DNA of 64,000 bases. Source: Caprimulgus europaeus (Eukaryota > Chordata > Aves > Caprimulgiformes > Caprimulgidae). The stretch is from NCBI GenBank assembly GCA_907165065.1, contig OU015544.1, forward strand, positions 558,001 to 622,000. The letters run 5' to 3'. Below the pieces are notes generated by a model. The model made no database searches, was not told the origin of the DNA, and saw nothing but the letters and a program-made list of their open reading frames with translations. The translations under genes and the position numbers were made by a program. This document shows positions 43,784 to 55,100 of the stretch, piece by piece; position 1 is the stretch's first letter; each line of letters opens with the position of its first letter.

Positions 43784-43789
43784 ATTAAA
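43784..43789 (+). terminator. CCDC92B: Candidate poly(A) signal ATTAAA for CCDC92B
   Basis: ATTAAA followed about 20 bases later by a TGTGTTTGCTGGGG-type GT-rich element. It is the only near-consensus signal I noticed between 41 and 44 kb. Confidence 0.3.
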
Positions 43790-43805
43790 AAGCCATATTT
43801 TCTGA

Positions 43806-45539
43806 ATGTGTTTGCTGGGGCTAATTTAAGCGCTCCCGGCTGTGTCCTTCCCGTCCCCGCTGTAAGGATTCCATTGTGAGAGTCAGCCAGGGGTGGTCAG
43901 GGGTTGCTCTGCTCCTCACGAGTTCCCCAAAATAAGCTCCCAGGAGGCAGAGGAGCAGCAGCACTGCAGTGCTGGCCGGCTGGCTCTCCCCGCCGGGAAG
44001 GTAAATCAGCAGGATGCCCATGGGCTTCTATTTTTGGGTCCCAGGTGAACATTTTGGGGTCCTCGCGTGCAGCCTTGTGCGCTGGCTCCTGCGGATGCAG
44101 TGAAGTCACAGCATCCTGCCCTTCTCCAGGAACACCAGCCCTGGTGAGCCAGTCTGGCTGTAGTGACGCCACAGCCGCCCTGGTGCACGTCTGTTCTTGT
44201 CACCCTCTTGCACTGTTGGCGCCTGGCTGCCGAGTCTCACAGGGAACGCGAAGGAGAGAAACTCCCTGACATCCACAGGTTGCCTCACGCTGTGGATAAG
44301 ATCAGCAATGCCAGAGTGCCGGCGCTGGGTGAGCAAGAGAGACCTGGACCAATGAGCACAGCAGCCGGGAGGATCCCGCTGGATGACGCCCTCTGTAAAA
44401 GCACGAAGATAAATGTGCCGCCTCTCCTGGCCAGTGAACAGCTGCTCTTGGCTCCCAAAAGCCGGGTTTCTGCCTCGGTCTCCTCTCTGCCAGCACTGCC
44501 CAGGGACTGGCCCTGCTGTGACACTGCTGTCCCAGCTCCCTGCTGCAGCCCCGCGAAGGGCTGTCACCTGTGGGCAAGGGGACACAGAGCGGGACACTTG
44601 GTACTGTCACCGTATCGGATCCCTTCATTTCACCCTCCCTCCTCTGACACCTTTGGGCAGGAACAGGGTGGCGAAGCTGCAGGTGTGAGGTGACAAGCGT
44701 ACCCACCACAACCCCACCTAGCACCTGGTCCTCCACGGGGTGTGGTGACACCTCCTGCCTCCTGACAGTAGATCTCGCTGATCTTGTGGCTTCCAAAGAA
44801 GATCCCCTTTCCTGTCATTGCAATTACAGCAGGAATGAGACTATTGGGCCACAGGAATCCCACAGATCTTTCTATGTCTGAAAAACCAGACCCTTTCTGT
44901 CCCAGGGGATGTGGGGAAGGTGCTGAGCCACAGCACCTCAGCCCCGCAGGGACAAGCACCAGCTGTACTTGCTTGGGTGTTTCAAGGTCACACAGAAGGT
45001 CACTGTCATCCCAGCCCCTGCCAAGGCTGTAACAGGCCTCCCTAGGTGGGGACACGGCCTCTGCTGGCCAGGGCTGTGCTGGGGACCCCGGGGAAGGCTC
45101 TGGCAGAGGGAACGGGAGGGAACTGCCCCTGGGTACAGCTGCAGTGTCCTCGGAGCCAAAATATTCCCTTTGGCTGAGTTTGCGGAGCTCAGCTGAGGGT
45201 AGTTGAAGCCTGTGCTGGGGAGAGCCATGGCGGTGGGACAGATGCCACAGGTTTGCCACCTTTTGTGAACGTTCATTTTACCACAGGACACCGTTATTTG
45301 CCAGGATGATGTTCACGTCGACTCTGCTTTTTAACCAAGTGCTTTTCAAAACGCGTGAATGGCCAGAGCCTGGGGTGCGGCGCCGTGCTCTGGGAGTCGT
45401 TGTAATCCGCCTTTTCCTTACTAAAGAGACTGAAATCTGCAGACTGTGCTGTCCTGCTGGGACCGCCCTGACGGATCGCCTGGGATACAGGCCCCTCGGG
45501 TGCCTGTGTTCCCCCTCCGCAGGGCTGACCCGTCTGTCC
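43806..45539. other. Intergenic interval CCDC92B-CLUH
   Basis: No gene is supported. A minus-strand open frame of about 200 codons at 44630-45259 lacks any recognisable protein features. A TCAAGGTCA element at 44982-44990 lies about 1 kb upstream of the CLUH start. Confidence 0.5.
44982..44990 (+). promoter_or_regulatory. ERR/SF-1 type element TCAAGGTCA
   Basis: Perfect extended half-site about 1 kb upstream of the CLUH start codon. Motif match only. Confidence 0.4.
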
Positions 45540-45712
45540 CGGAGGTCCAGGGCGGCCCCGGGAGCAGGAGCCGCTGTGCCCGTGTGGAACGAACGCGCAG
45601 GCCCCGCACCACCGCCGCAGGCCTCCCGGGGCCGGCCGGGCGCTGTCAACCCCCTCCGGGCGCGGCGACCTTGCGGCCTCCGGGGAAGGTCGCGGGCGGC
45701 TGCGGCAGCCGG

Positions 45713-45721
45713 TGACCTTCA
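45713..45721 (-). promoter_or_regulatory. CLUH: ERR-type element TGAAGGTCA (minus strand)
   Basis: TNAAGGTCA consensus, 292 bases upstream of the CLUH ATG, inside the CpG island. Confidence 0.45.
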
Positions 45722-46012
45722 CCGGGCCTGCGGGGCCCCCGCCTGGCGCCGGGCCGAGGCGGCCGCCGGTCCCCGGGCTGGAGCGGGCCCCGGCCGCGGC
45801 CCCACGGCGGCGCCCACGAGGCGGGCCCGGTCGCACGGGGCGGCTGGCGCAGGCCGAGGCGGCGGCGCGGCCCCTTTAAGGCGTTGCCGGCAGGCGCGGA
45901 GGTTGGGCCCGCGCGGGTGCCGTAGCGGCGCGCGGGGTCGCGGCACCACGTGGGGCCGGAGTGGCGCTGTCCTTCGCGGCGGGCGGGCGGGCGCGGGGCT
46001 CGGCGCGGCCCC

Positions 46013-46130
46013 ATGGTCATTAAAGCGGACGAGATGCCGCCGGCCGCGGTACCGGCTGCCGCGCAGGGCGGGGAGCAGCAGGAGCCGGGCCCCCGCGGCA
46101 GGAGGCCGGCGGAGACCCAGCAACGCCCCG
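46013..46130 (+). CDS. CLUH: CLUH exon 1 coding part
   Basis: ATG at 46013 (CCCCATGGTC) opens [20 protein letters not shown] and continues for 39 codons plus G to the donor CCCCG|GTAAGG. It is rich in Pro, Ala and Gln and likely disordered. The canonical human protein as I recall it starts within the next exon (MLLNGDCPESLKKE), so this exon gives a longer N-terminus. The phase-1 join to exon 2 is exact. Confidence 0.8.
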
Positions 46131-49100
46131 GTAAGGGGGCGCCGGGGACGGGGCCTGACGGGGGGAGGTCGGGCCCGGCCTGGCGGGGCCCGCTGGGGCC
46201 GGGGTGCCGGCCCGGGGGTGCTCGCCCCGGCGGTGCGGGCCCGCCGGCTCCTTCCGGGGCCCGCGGGGAGGTCGCAGGGGACCGGGGGAGCGGAGGCCGG
46301 GGCCGCGGCGAGATCCCGGGGCGCTTCTGCCCACTTGGGCCGCTCGTCCCGCCAGGGCAGAGCCCACCGGAGCGTCCCGGGCCCGGCCGGCCCTGCCCCG
46401 CCGCGGAGTCGGGCTCCCGTTCCCCCGGCTCAGGGGTCCCCGTTTCTTGCGGGGAGGTCGTGCCAAGGCCCGGCGGTCCTGTCCGTGGCGCGGGGAGGCT
46501 CCGCGTCGGGGCCGCCGTGTCCCTGGGGAGGCGCTGGCTGCCAGGGCCGGAGGCCGCAGCGCTCGCAGCGGGGCCGGGACGCGGGATTCCGGCTGCTGGT
46601 CCGTGTCCCGGCGAGGCCGAGCTGAGGGACGGGGCACGGGGAAGCGGTGGGGGCCCGGCCGCGCGGTGCGGTGTCCTTATCCCGGCCGGGCCCGGCCCGT
46701 CGCGGTGGAGCAGGGAGCCCCGGGCCCCGGTGAAGGTCACCTTCACCGGGCCGCACCACCGCGCGGCCGCACGGGGGGAGCGGTCGCTCCGGGGCCCCGC
46801 GCGTTGTCCCGCCGTCCCGGCCACGGCCCGGACCCCGCCGGCGGCGGTGCTGAGCCGGGGGACGGGGTATCCGCGGGGCCGAGCCCGCCAAGGGGGCCGC
46901 CTGTGCCGGTAGCGCGAGGCGGGGGGCGATGCGGGGTGTGGGCCAGGCCTGGAAGTCACTGCGGCCCTTGGCCCCTGTGCTGCGGTGGGCAGGGCAGGGA
47001 TGGATCGGCCTGGAAGTCTGGGAGACAGGAGCCATAGGCACGTTAGGAGGGAGCCGAAAGGCAGCGCTTGGGCTTTCCCGGGAAGGGCTGACAGCTCGTT
47101 CGAGGCTGCAGCTGGAAATGCCCCGTTTTCACTCGTTATTTGCCGGCTGCTCCTGCTTCAGGTCAGAGTCTGAGCGCCTCAGGCCAGGGATGAGGCGTCC
47201 TGACTGTCCCCATCGTGCTCCAGGCCTCTGGGCACAGACCTCGGGCTGCCCCTGCTTGGGGTTTTGCCGAGTTCAGTGCGTTGCATCTTCAGTAAGTGAC
47301 AGTCCTGAGCGCTCTGCTCGGGCTCAGCCTTTCTCTCTGGCCTTTAACATACGATAAAAAAGGGTAGAGGCACGGTGGTGTGTGGCTGGCCTTCGTCCTG
47401 GGGCACGCGTGTCCGCTGAACGAGTGGCCCGCCACCTTCCTCCCTCCCCTGATTTGAGGGTGGTGAGGTGAATTTTTGCAGTTTGTCACCGAAAGCAAAG
47501 TTCAGTGGCGTTTGCTGGAGCAGGTTGGACGCGGTTCAAGAGTGGGGAGCGCAGTGCTGAAAGCCTCCCCCTTCCCCCGCGCGCTGGTTCTTAACGCGGG
47601 CAATGCCAGCAGCCGGGTTAAAAAGTTACCCCGTGCGATCCCTGCCTCTCGGGGCGCGAGCTGATTGCTGAAGGAGGCAGGGAAGTGGAAAAATCCTCCC
47701 CATGTTCCGGCACTACAGGATTGCTCGGGCAGCTGGTGGGTCTGGGGAGGATGGGGACGCGGCTCTGGCCCTGTCTGGGGGCTGGTGGCCGCGTGGCTCC
47801 CAGGCAGAGGTGCTGTGCTGCGGCAGAGGTGTGAGCAGCCCCTTCACGTTGGCATCAGCCTTACGAGCTCTGGCTCCCAGGCCTCCCTTTCTGCCAGGGA
47901 AATCGGCCTCCGCTCGGCTGTACCCGCCGCTGCCTGTGCGGCTCGTGGAGCGCCGGCCCTGGGCACCCTGCTCTGTGTGCTGGGGGCTGTGGGTGCTGCT
48001 GGGCGGTGGGAGGCTCGAGTGGGCTTCTAGCCAGGAAATGCAGCCTTGGCCACGCCAGGCAGCAAGACTTGGGGGGTGTTTTCTCTGCCTCTAAAAAGTG
48101 AGCGGGCTCATGGCTACTTCTCTCTGTCTCCAAGCCAGACAAAGCTGTTGGGGCCACTCAGTCCTTCTGAGTGCAGAAGTGTACAAGAACATGAACAATT
48201 GGGGTTCTGTAATGATTTCTGATGGGCTGAGTCACCTTTCTTATTAGCTAGTGCAAGATCAAGAGACATCCACCGCGTGCAGCGCTTCTTGGGTTATTTC
48301 TGTTCCTACAGTTGTCACTGCCTTAGAACAGTCTCTCACGTGCAAGTCTAGCAGCTTCTAGCCACCATAAAATGCTTTTCAACCTTGCCTTGCCCAAAGA
48401 TTTCCTTTCTCTAGCCAGGTCCCTCCATCCCTGTTCTTCCAGGCCACCCATATCTTCAGTCCCGTCTTGTGTTAAAAAAGCGGAGAATGCAGGTGCTAAT
48501 GGAAAACTGCTGTGGAGGCAAATGTCGCTGTGCATAAGGAGCAAGGTCAGGAGTCTGACTCTTAATCTGGGGATCTGCTATCGCTGTCTGGTCCCCGACC
48601 TTGGAGGTTTGCTGGTGTTTTGGAAAGGGATGAATTGCTGGCAGTCGGAGTGTTTTAATATGCAGTTGTAACAGGCTCTGGGGGGAGAATCGGAAGAATA
48701 TTGTGCAAGAGAAATCTGATCACCACTACAAGGTTAAGAAGAGGAAGAAGGGAGTGTGATAACACAGCATCTGTGCGGCAGGATGGGGGATGGAAACCTG
48801 AGGGGATCACATCCAGAGCAGCCCTGCCTGTGGGATGAGAGTCGAGCTCCTGCTGGCAGCTCACAGCTCTGCCGGAGCAGCCTTGCTCGTGGGTTTCCCA
48901 GCTGAAAAGCAGAAGTAAGTAGGTCAGGAACATGCACCTGGATAAATCCACCCGCAGATGCAGAGCTGCCTCATGCACAGTAAAAACAGCTTTGTGTTGC
49001 AGAGTCCTGTGTTTGTCTTCGTCGTCTGTAAATGACTAAACTTGGCAGCACACCCCCCTCCTGGCGCAGCTCTCCAGCGCTCGCTTGGCTTTCCTGCGTC

Positions 49101-52100
49101 GTGCTCCATTGGTGGAACCAGAAAGTTGTTATTTCTAGAAGCTTTACGGGTCTGAAGTTCACGCATTTTTTCATTTGCATTCGAGAAGTAAAACCAGTCC
49201 AGGGGCAGTGCTTGGGCAGTGTGAGAGGTGAAGCGTGGCAGCTCCCGTGGTGGTGGTGGCTGGCACTTTTTGGAAGCAGGTCAGTTTTTGCCAGTGGCAG
49301 CAAGGCTGGTCCAAGGGTCAGCGCTTGGCTCTTCCCTCCCGCAAGCGTGGGGTTGATGTAGCGGAGCTCCCGTGTGCCTGTCTGGCAGCTGAGCTTCCTG
49401 TTGCCTTCTGTCTCTGACATGCATAGATGCACTTACACAGGTGACAGACCTTCCCTCTCTGGGTGGGAAAATAAATCTGCACTCACAGAAGGAAAGCCTT
49501 TCCTCAAGCTGAAGAAGTAACTGCTGTGGTGCTCACCAGCCGTGGTCCTGAGGGAGAAATCCTGCGAAGCTGGCGCTGGAGTAGGTTCCCTGCAGCCGAG
49601 TGATGTTAGAGTAATGGCACACTTTTTTATTTATTTTTTTCCTTAATTTGCCCTTCTCTGCAAAGAGGAAAGCTCTCCTTCAACCTGTTGACGAAGCTGG
49701 AGGCTTAACGGAGTTTTATGTCATTGCTGTCCAACAACATAAAACTGCAGGGTCGTGACTCTTGCCCTGCTTGCCCGGAGCTCCCGTGGGTTGGACTGAC
49801 CTGGTGCCAGCCCTCCTTCCCAGCTCTCGGCGAGCCAGCCTCCCGCCGCTGCGCCTGGGCGAGACTGGGGCTGGTACCGTGGTTCACCGGTCAGGAGCCG
49901 TGCGGTGCAGGGTGCCTGGGAGCGGGCGCTGGGCTGAGACCCTGTCTTTGCTGTCAGTGGCCCCAGAGCCTGCACCAGCCGGGGAGCTGAGCTGTGGATT
50001 GGGCTGGGGTTCAGGTGGGCCCCGGTGCCAGCTCGGTTGTGGCACTGTGCGCGGTAGGATGGGGTGCTCGGTGTCCCTGGCACGGCAGTTTCTGGGGGGT
50101 GGGCGAGTTTCCCAGGCCTGCCTGCCCCAGGCTCTGTCAGAGGTGCTGGGAGCAGCTGCCCAGCCTGTTTCCCCAGGGCAGTGTGCGGCCCCGAGCTGGC
50201 CCAGGGCAGCTGTGGGCAGGGTTGGCTGGGTGGGAGCCTGCGGGCTGGTTGGCACATCCGTGCCACAGGTCGCAGGAAGGCGGCGGGAGCTGCTGAGGAC
50301 ATCGCAGCCGTCCCATCTCCCCTGCAAACTCTACCCAGAGCTCCCTGCTGTCAGCTCCGCCGGTCTCGGGGCTCCTGGCCACAGTAAGGTTCACTTAGGG
50401 CTCTTGGGACCAGCAGAGTTGGTCTTTTTCTGGAGTTGTGCTTCGTGGAGTTTCTCCAGAGCTGCTGGGTTGTGGTGACAGGCGTCAGCGGAAGCACAAA
50501 GCTGGAGTCTTCCCTGCAGCACTGCGGAGCTGTGGCTGTTGCCTCCCAGCGTGGCTGCTTCTGTCGGCCAGCCTGTGTTCTGCTGGGCCCACTGCACACG
50601 AAGCCTGACTGTCCTGGGTCTGTCTGAAATGGGTGACCTTCATCCAGCTCTCTTCTCTGGAAATTGGAGAAACGTGCTCTCCTAACGTGGCTGATGTTTT
50701 TGTTGGTGCTGATCTTTGCACTTTGCCTTAGGTCCCAGTCTTTGCCCACGATCTCTGTGATGTTTGAATTGCTGGTTGTTGTAGCGGGGTCACTCCACCA
50801 GTGTAGTTTCAGGACTACATTCCCAAAGTTTTGGCTAGATAGAAGGTTTACATACAGGTTTAAACGTAGTTCCCAGGTGTGGTGAGGACATCGTGGGTAG
50901 CTCAGGTGCCAGATGCAAAGCACAAGGCGTTTCAGTGGCCTGTAAGTGCCTGAGGCAGCAGCTGCGGGACCCGTGGGTGCCCCAGGGGCAGCTGCAGTGC
51001 AGATGTCCCGGTATCAGGACAAATGCAGAAAAGCCACAAACTTCTGAGTAGGCTGGAATGTGGCTTGAGTTGTTTAGGTCTATCCAGCCAAATTTTACTT
51101 TGGATAAGAGCTAGGAATGAGTAATTTCCCCACTTACCATCCATGGTTAGTGCCACAGGAGGGATGTCCAGACCAGCAGCCCTTAGCCCTGCCGTGCTCT
51201 CCGTGCCAACTAGTCCCCAGTGCTGTAAAGCCACTGAAAAATGACTGTGGTGCTTGTACCTCTGCCCGCAGATGGGTTACAGCCAATTTGGGTTTAATGA
51301 CGGCAGTAGAGCAGCTCTAACGTTTCACTGTGGGCCCTGATTAAAGAAGTCCTTGTTGCACCTAAAGTGCTGAAAGTTTCTGGGAAGCTGTGGTTTCCTC
51401 TGGGGTGGCAGAGGAAGCTGTGTCCATGCTCTCCCACCTCCCCTGATGGGATGTCCTGCAGAAACAGTTACACTAGGGCCATCTCTGGAGCTAATGGCTA
51501 TTCATTAGTCAGTTTATTTACATTCATTAAACTATTTATTTTAATTTATTATTCAGCTAAGATTTAATTTGCATTTGCTGTACTGGCACCAGCCTTCGCG
51601 AGTTAAAGCTAGCACACACCACACTGCTCTGAACTTGCTTTGGCTTGGGTTGAAGAAATGGGAACCTTCCCAGGGGTCTCTTGATAAGAAGGAAGAGTTG
51701 AAGCTGTCAGTGCTTCAAAACTCCTTCAGAAATCATCAGGAAAACATGAGTTACCGATGCTGATGTGATCTGAAAGCTGGAGCTGGGTCCTGAGGCCAAG
51801 GCGTGCCTTGTCTCAGGGCTCCAGGGCCCAGAGGAGCAGCTGCAGGGCTCCGTGCTTTTTGGGGCAGGAGCACAAACAATTAGGAGTGGGAAAGACTTCT
51901 CGTCAGAGTCCTCTTCCCTTCAAAGGGACAGAAGCTGGCCAGGGTTTTCTGTGGAGAGCTTTTGCTCTGTTTTTCAGCTGGTTTCTGCCATTCTTCTGGC
52001 AGAGGACTTGCTGGCTTGGGGACTCTGGGGGCTGCTCCAGACCTTCCCAGGGGTTTCTTTGGAGAAGGGATTGTCCTTCCCCTGTGCGTGTGTTGTGTTG

Positions 52101-55100
52101 GCCTTGAGCGAGTGATCACGTGAGCTGAGTGGTCCTGGCTTTGTTCTGGTTCTGAGATTTTTGTGGCGCCCATTTTTCTTCTGCTCAGTGCAGAGTTGGG
52201 CCCCTTCCTGTCTGTGAGGCCGTGTCGAGCGCTCGGGAGGCTCGCTGAGGAGGCCTGTGCCAAAGCTCGGGCTGCCCAGGAGCGGAGGGGCTGTTGGGTT
52301 TGCTGACCAGGCTTTCCCAGGCTGGTTGGTTCAGGCTGCAGCTCTTGCACATCACACGTGTGAGAGGTGCGGAGCCGTGTGCGTGCCGGCGCGGAGGGGC
52401 CGCGGTGCCGGGGCGATGCTGCCAGGGGAAGGTGTGGCTCTGTGGTTGGTTTGTGTTTGACATGGCAGAGCAGGGTGAGAGGACAGAGAACGCGTCTGGA
52501 AACTGCTTACTGGTTCACTGCCTGGCTGTTTTGTGCTCGCCTGCTTAGTATGGATGGCTGTGCCTGGGCCCAGGCGTGCCATAGTAACTGCCCTCGCCTT
52601 GTAATTCAACGCATCTCCCTCGCTCAGGGGCTTGGCAGCGCCGAAGCGCTCCAGCACTCGTCCCATGCTGCACCGCTGCGGCGCTCGGGATCGGGCTATT
52701 TATATCCACCGCTGGGCCGGCATCCCTCCCAGCGCCCGAGGAACCTGCTCCGAACGCCCCTGGCTTTGTTCTGCCACGGCGTGGGGAGAGGAGGAGAACT
52801 TCATCTGCTGGGAGCTGCTTTTGGGCCTCGTGGCTGTGGTGATGGCGTGAGCGTGGCGGTCGCGGAGAGGGGCGAAGGTGCGGCAGTGGGTGAAGGTCAC
52901 CGCTGTGGGCCCAGCGTCCCGTTTCTGGCGAGCACACGGGATGTGAGCTGAGGGTGTGCAGGACACTGGAACCAGCTGTCAGTCCTCTGCCTCCTGCCAG
53001 CCTGGGGCCCAGTGGGAGCTGTCTTTGGAGAAGGTGTCCGACTGCAGGGGAAGGCGAGCAGGTCCGGGCTGCGGAGGGCGAGGGCCGCTGCGTGCGAGTT
53101 TGCCTTGTGGGGACTTAAGTACATGTGCACAAAGAAGAGATTTGCAAACAAAACCAACTTTTCTGATCTGGTGCTGCATGAGCCAGGCTGCTTGTGGTCA
53201 TGGGGAACGGCCTTTTTGCAAACTGCTGCAGGCATGTCACCGAGCTCATCTTCCAGACACGCAGCTTTAACTCTCCTGATGAGCGGTCACCCCTCTTGCC
53301 GAAGCCTCCCGCGAGCTGCGCTGTCTGCCCGGAGGTGCCAGAGGCTGCCCAGTGTGCTGGGCCGTACCCAGACATCATCCCCAGCGAGGTGGTGACTGGA
53401 AGCCTGCAGAAATGCACTGAATACATCCAGGACCTGTCTGAGGCAAAGAGTGAAGAGGGAGCGGTGGCGGGCTGTGATAAGAGCTGTTGCAGAGGCGGTG
53501 TCGGCGCTGCCGGCCCGATCCGGCAGGCAGAGGCGTCCCGTGCCGTGGCTGTCCTTCCAGCCGACCTTGGGGAAGGGCTGCTCGCTCATGCTCGGTCACT
53601 TGAGGCCTGCCAGAGCTGCGTGAAACTTGAGGACAGCGGCTTCTCCCCTAGATCCTGCCGCCGAGAAGAGCACGTGGCACCAGCTGATGGGGGGGATGCA
53701 GCCCCTGGAGCACGTCCTGCCGGCCAGGGCCGCGGCGAGGGACGAGCAGCCTTGGATTTAGGTGCAGCCTTAGCAGGTCTGGACGGCGTGGCAAAGCACA
53801 GAGGTGCGGCTCCCTCCCCGGGGAGCCCTGCCACACCTTCCTCAGGAAGCTCAGGGACATCTCTGCCGGCCCGGAGGACAGCCGTGCCACCTTTCCCCCC
53901 TGGTGAGGTGTCACCTGAGGCTCGGGACACAAGCACTGGTTTTGTGGTGACAGACCCTGCTGCCTGCCCTGGCAGCAGGTCAAGCTGTGATCCTGACTCT
54001 CAGGCACAAGCACTGCCCTCAAAGCAGCAGCAGAAGAAGAAGAGGAAGAAGAAGAAGGTCACACTTCTAGGTGCTCAGCAGCATAGTGCTCCGTTGCACT
54101 TCAAGTGTTTTTGGCTGAAACACTGTCTGGCTGTAACAGGGGCGGGTGGCTGCGTGTGCCCATGGGGTGGGGCAGGACGAAGGAGAGGGGAGGCGAGGTG
54201 ATGCTTTAACTTCATGGCAGAAGGAAAAGGAGGAAGGTGGTGAGATATCCCACCTGGGGTGTGTACCACAGAGGGACCTGTCTGTGCCTTGTCCTTGTTA
54301 GCAGAACAAACATAGGGGGATTATGCTTATTTTTTTTCTTAGTTCATGAGGCAAATCCGTCTCTTGTTTGTGATTGCAAACATGGTCCTTGTAAAGGGTG
54401 GGAGTGGATCTGCCTGGCCTGGCTGCGGCAGCGCAGACAGGAGCATGTTTCAGTGAGGGACCAGGGCTTCGGCTCCAGCTCCCTTCAGCTGCCCTGAGCC
54501 CAGGGACGAGGTGTTCCTTCTCCTTCGTCCAGTGCATCTTTCCAGTGCTGTGGGGACAGCAGGGCCTCAAACAGTTGCTGCAGCGTGGGAGGGCAGCAGC
54601 CACTCAGCCACATCTTGCTTTCCTCCTCTCCTGCTTCCCTGCAAACTGGCACAGTGTGGCTGGAGTCTATGCCACTCTCTTAACTGTGGCTCCAAAAGGT
54701 AACTTGGAGTGGCTTTTGTCCTCGCCTGGACTTCTAGGATACCAGAAACTCAGATTTTTACATATTTTTTAAGTCTCAAGGTCAGATTTTGCCTTTCTAT
54801 CACTGTATTTTCTGTTCAGTCCCTGTGCAGTGGCTGAATTTTGGTCTTTTGGTGCAGCTGGTGCCATGAGGGGGTGTGTGGTGTGACTGACCTGAGCTGG
54901 TCGATGGGTTTGTGGTGAGCACCTCGCTTGCTTTTGCCATGGCAGTGGCGGGTGTTGAGGCTGCAGGCACAGCTGGGCAGGAGGCTGTGCAGAAACCGTT
55001 TCACACTGCTCAGAATTTGCAATACCTTTGAGGAGGGAAAGGCAGAATTTGGGCCCTCAGAATGACACTGGAGTGGATAATTAGAAATACAGTCTTAAAC

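Larger units (their letters stand above)
41006..43805 (+). other. CCDC92B: Probable CCDC92B 3' UTR
   Basis: This region follows the stop without coding signals. It contains a GA-rich tract at 41277-41326, a TA microsatellite at 42915-42946 and an A run at 43059-43074. I saw no AATAAA. ATTAAA at 43784-43789 followed by a GT-rich stretch is the best poly(A) candidate, so the 3' border is uncertain and could be shorter. Confidence 0.35.
45540..46920 (+). promoter_or_regulatory. CLUH: CpG island, CLUH promoter
   Basis: A 1.4-kb CpG-dense island is centred on CLUH exon 1. It has many GC boxes and no TATA box. It contains two TGAAGGTCA elements (45713-45721 on the minus strand; 46731-46739 on the plus). 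Very long open frames on both strands here reflect the low stop-codon frequency at extreme GC content. Confidence 0.75.

Noticed and set aside
44630-45259. 209-codon minus-strand frame between CCDC92B and CLUH
   Set aside because: No recognisable motif, no CpG promoter of its own in that direction, and overlapping frames on the other strand are similarly long.
45306-46959. Open frames of about 440 codons on both strands and a 320-codon plus frame over CLUH exon 1
   Set aside because: All lie in the CpG island, overlap each other, and are Arg/Gly/Ala/Pro-rich. Only the short ATG frame at 46013-46130 splices into CLUH.
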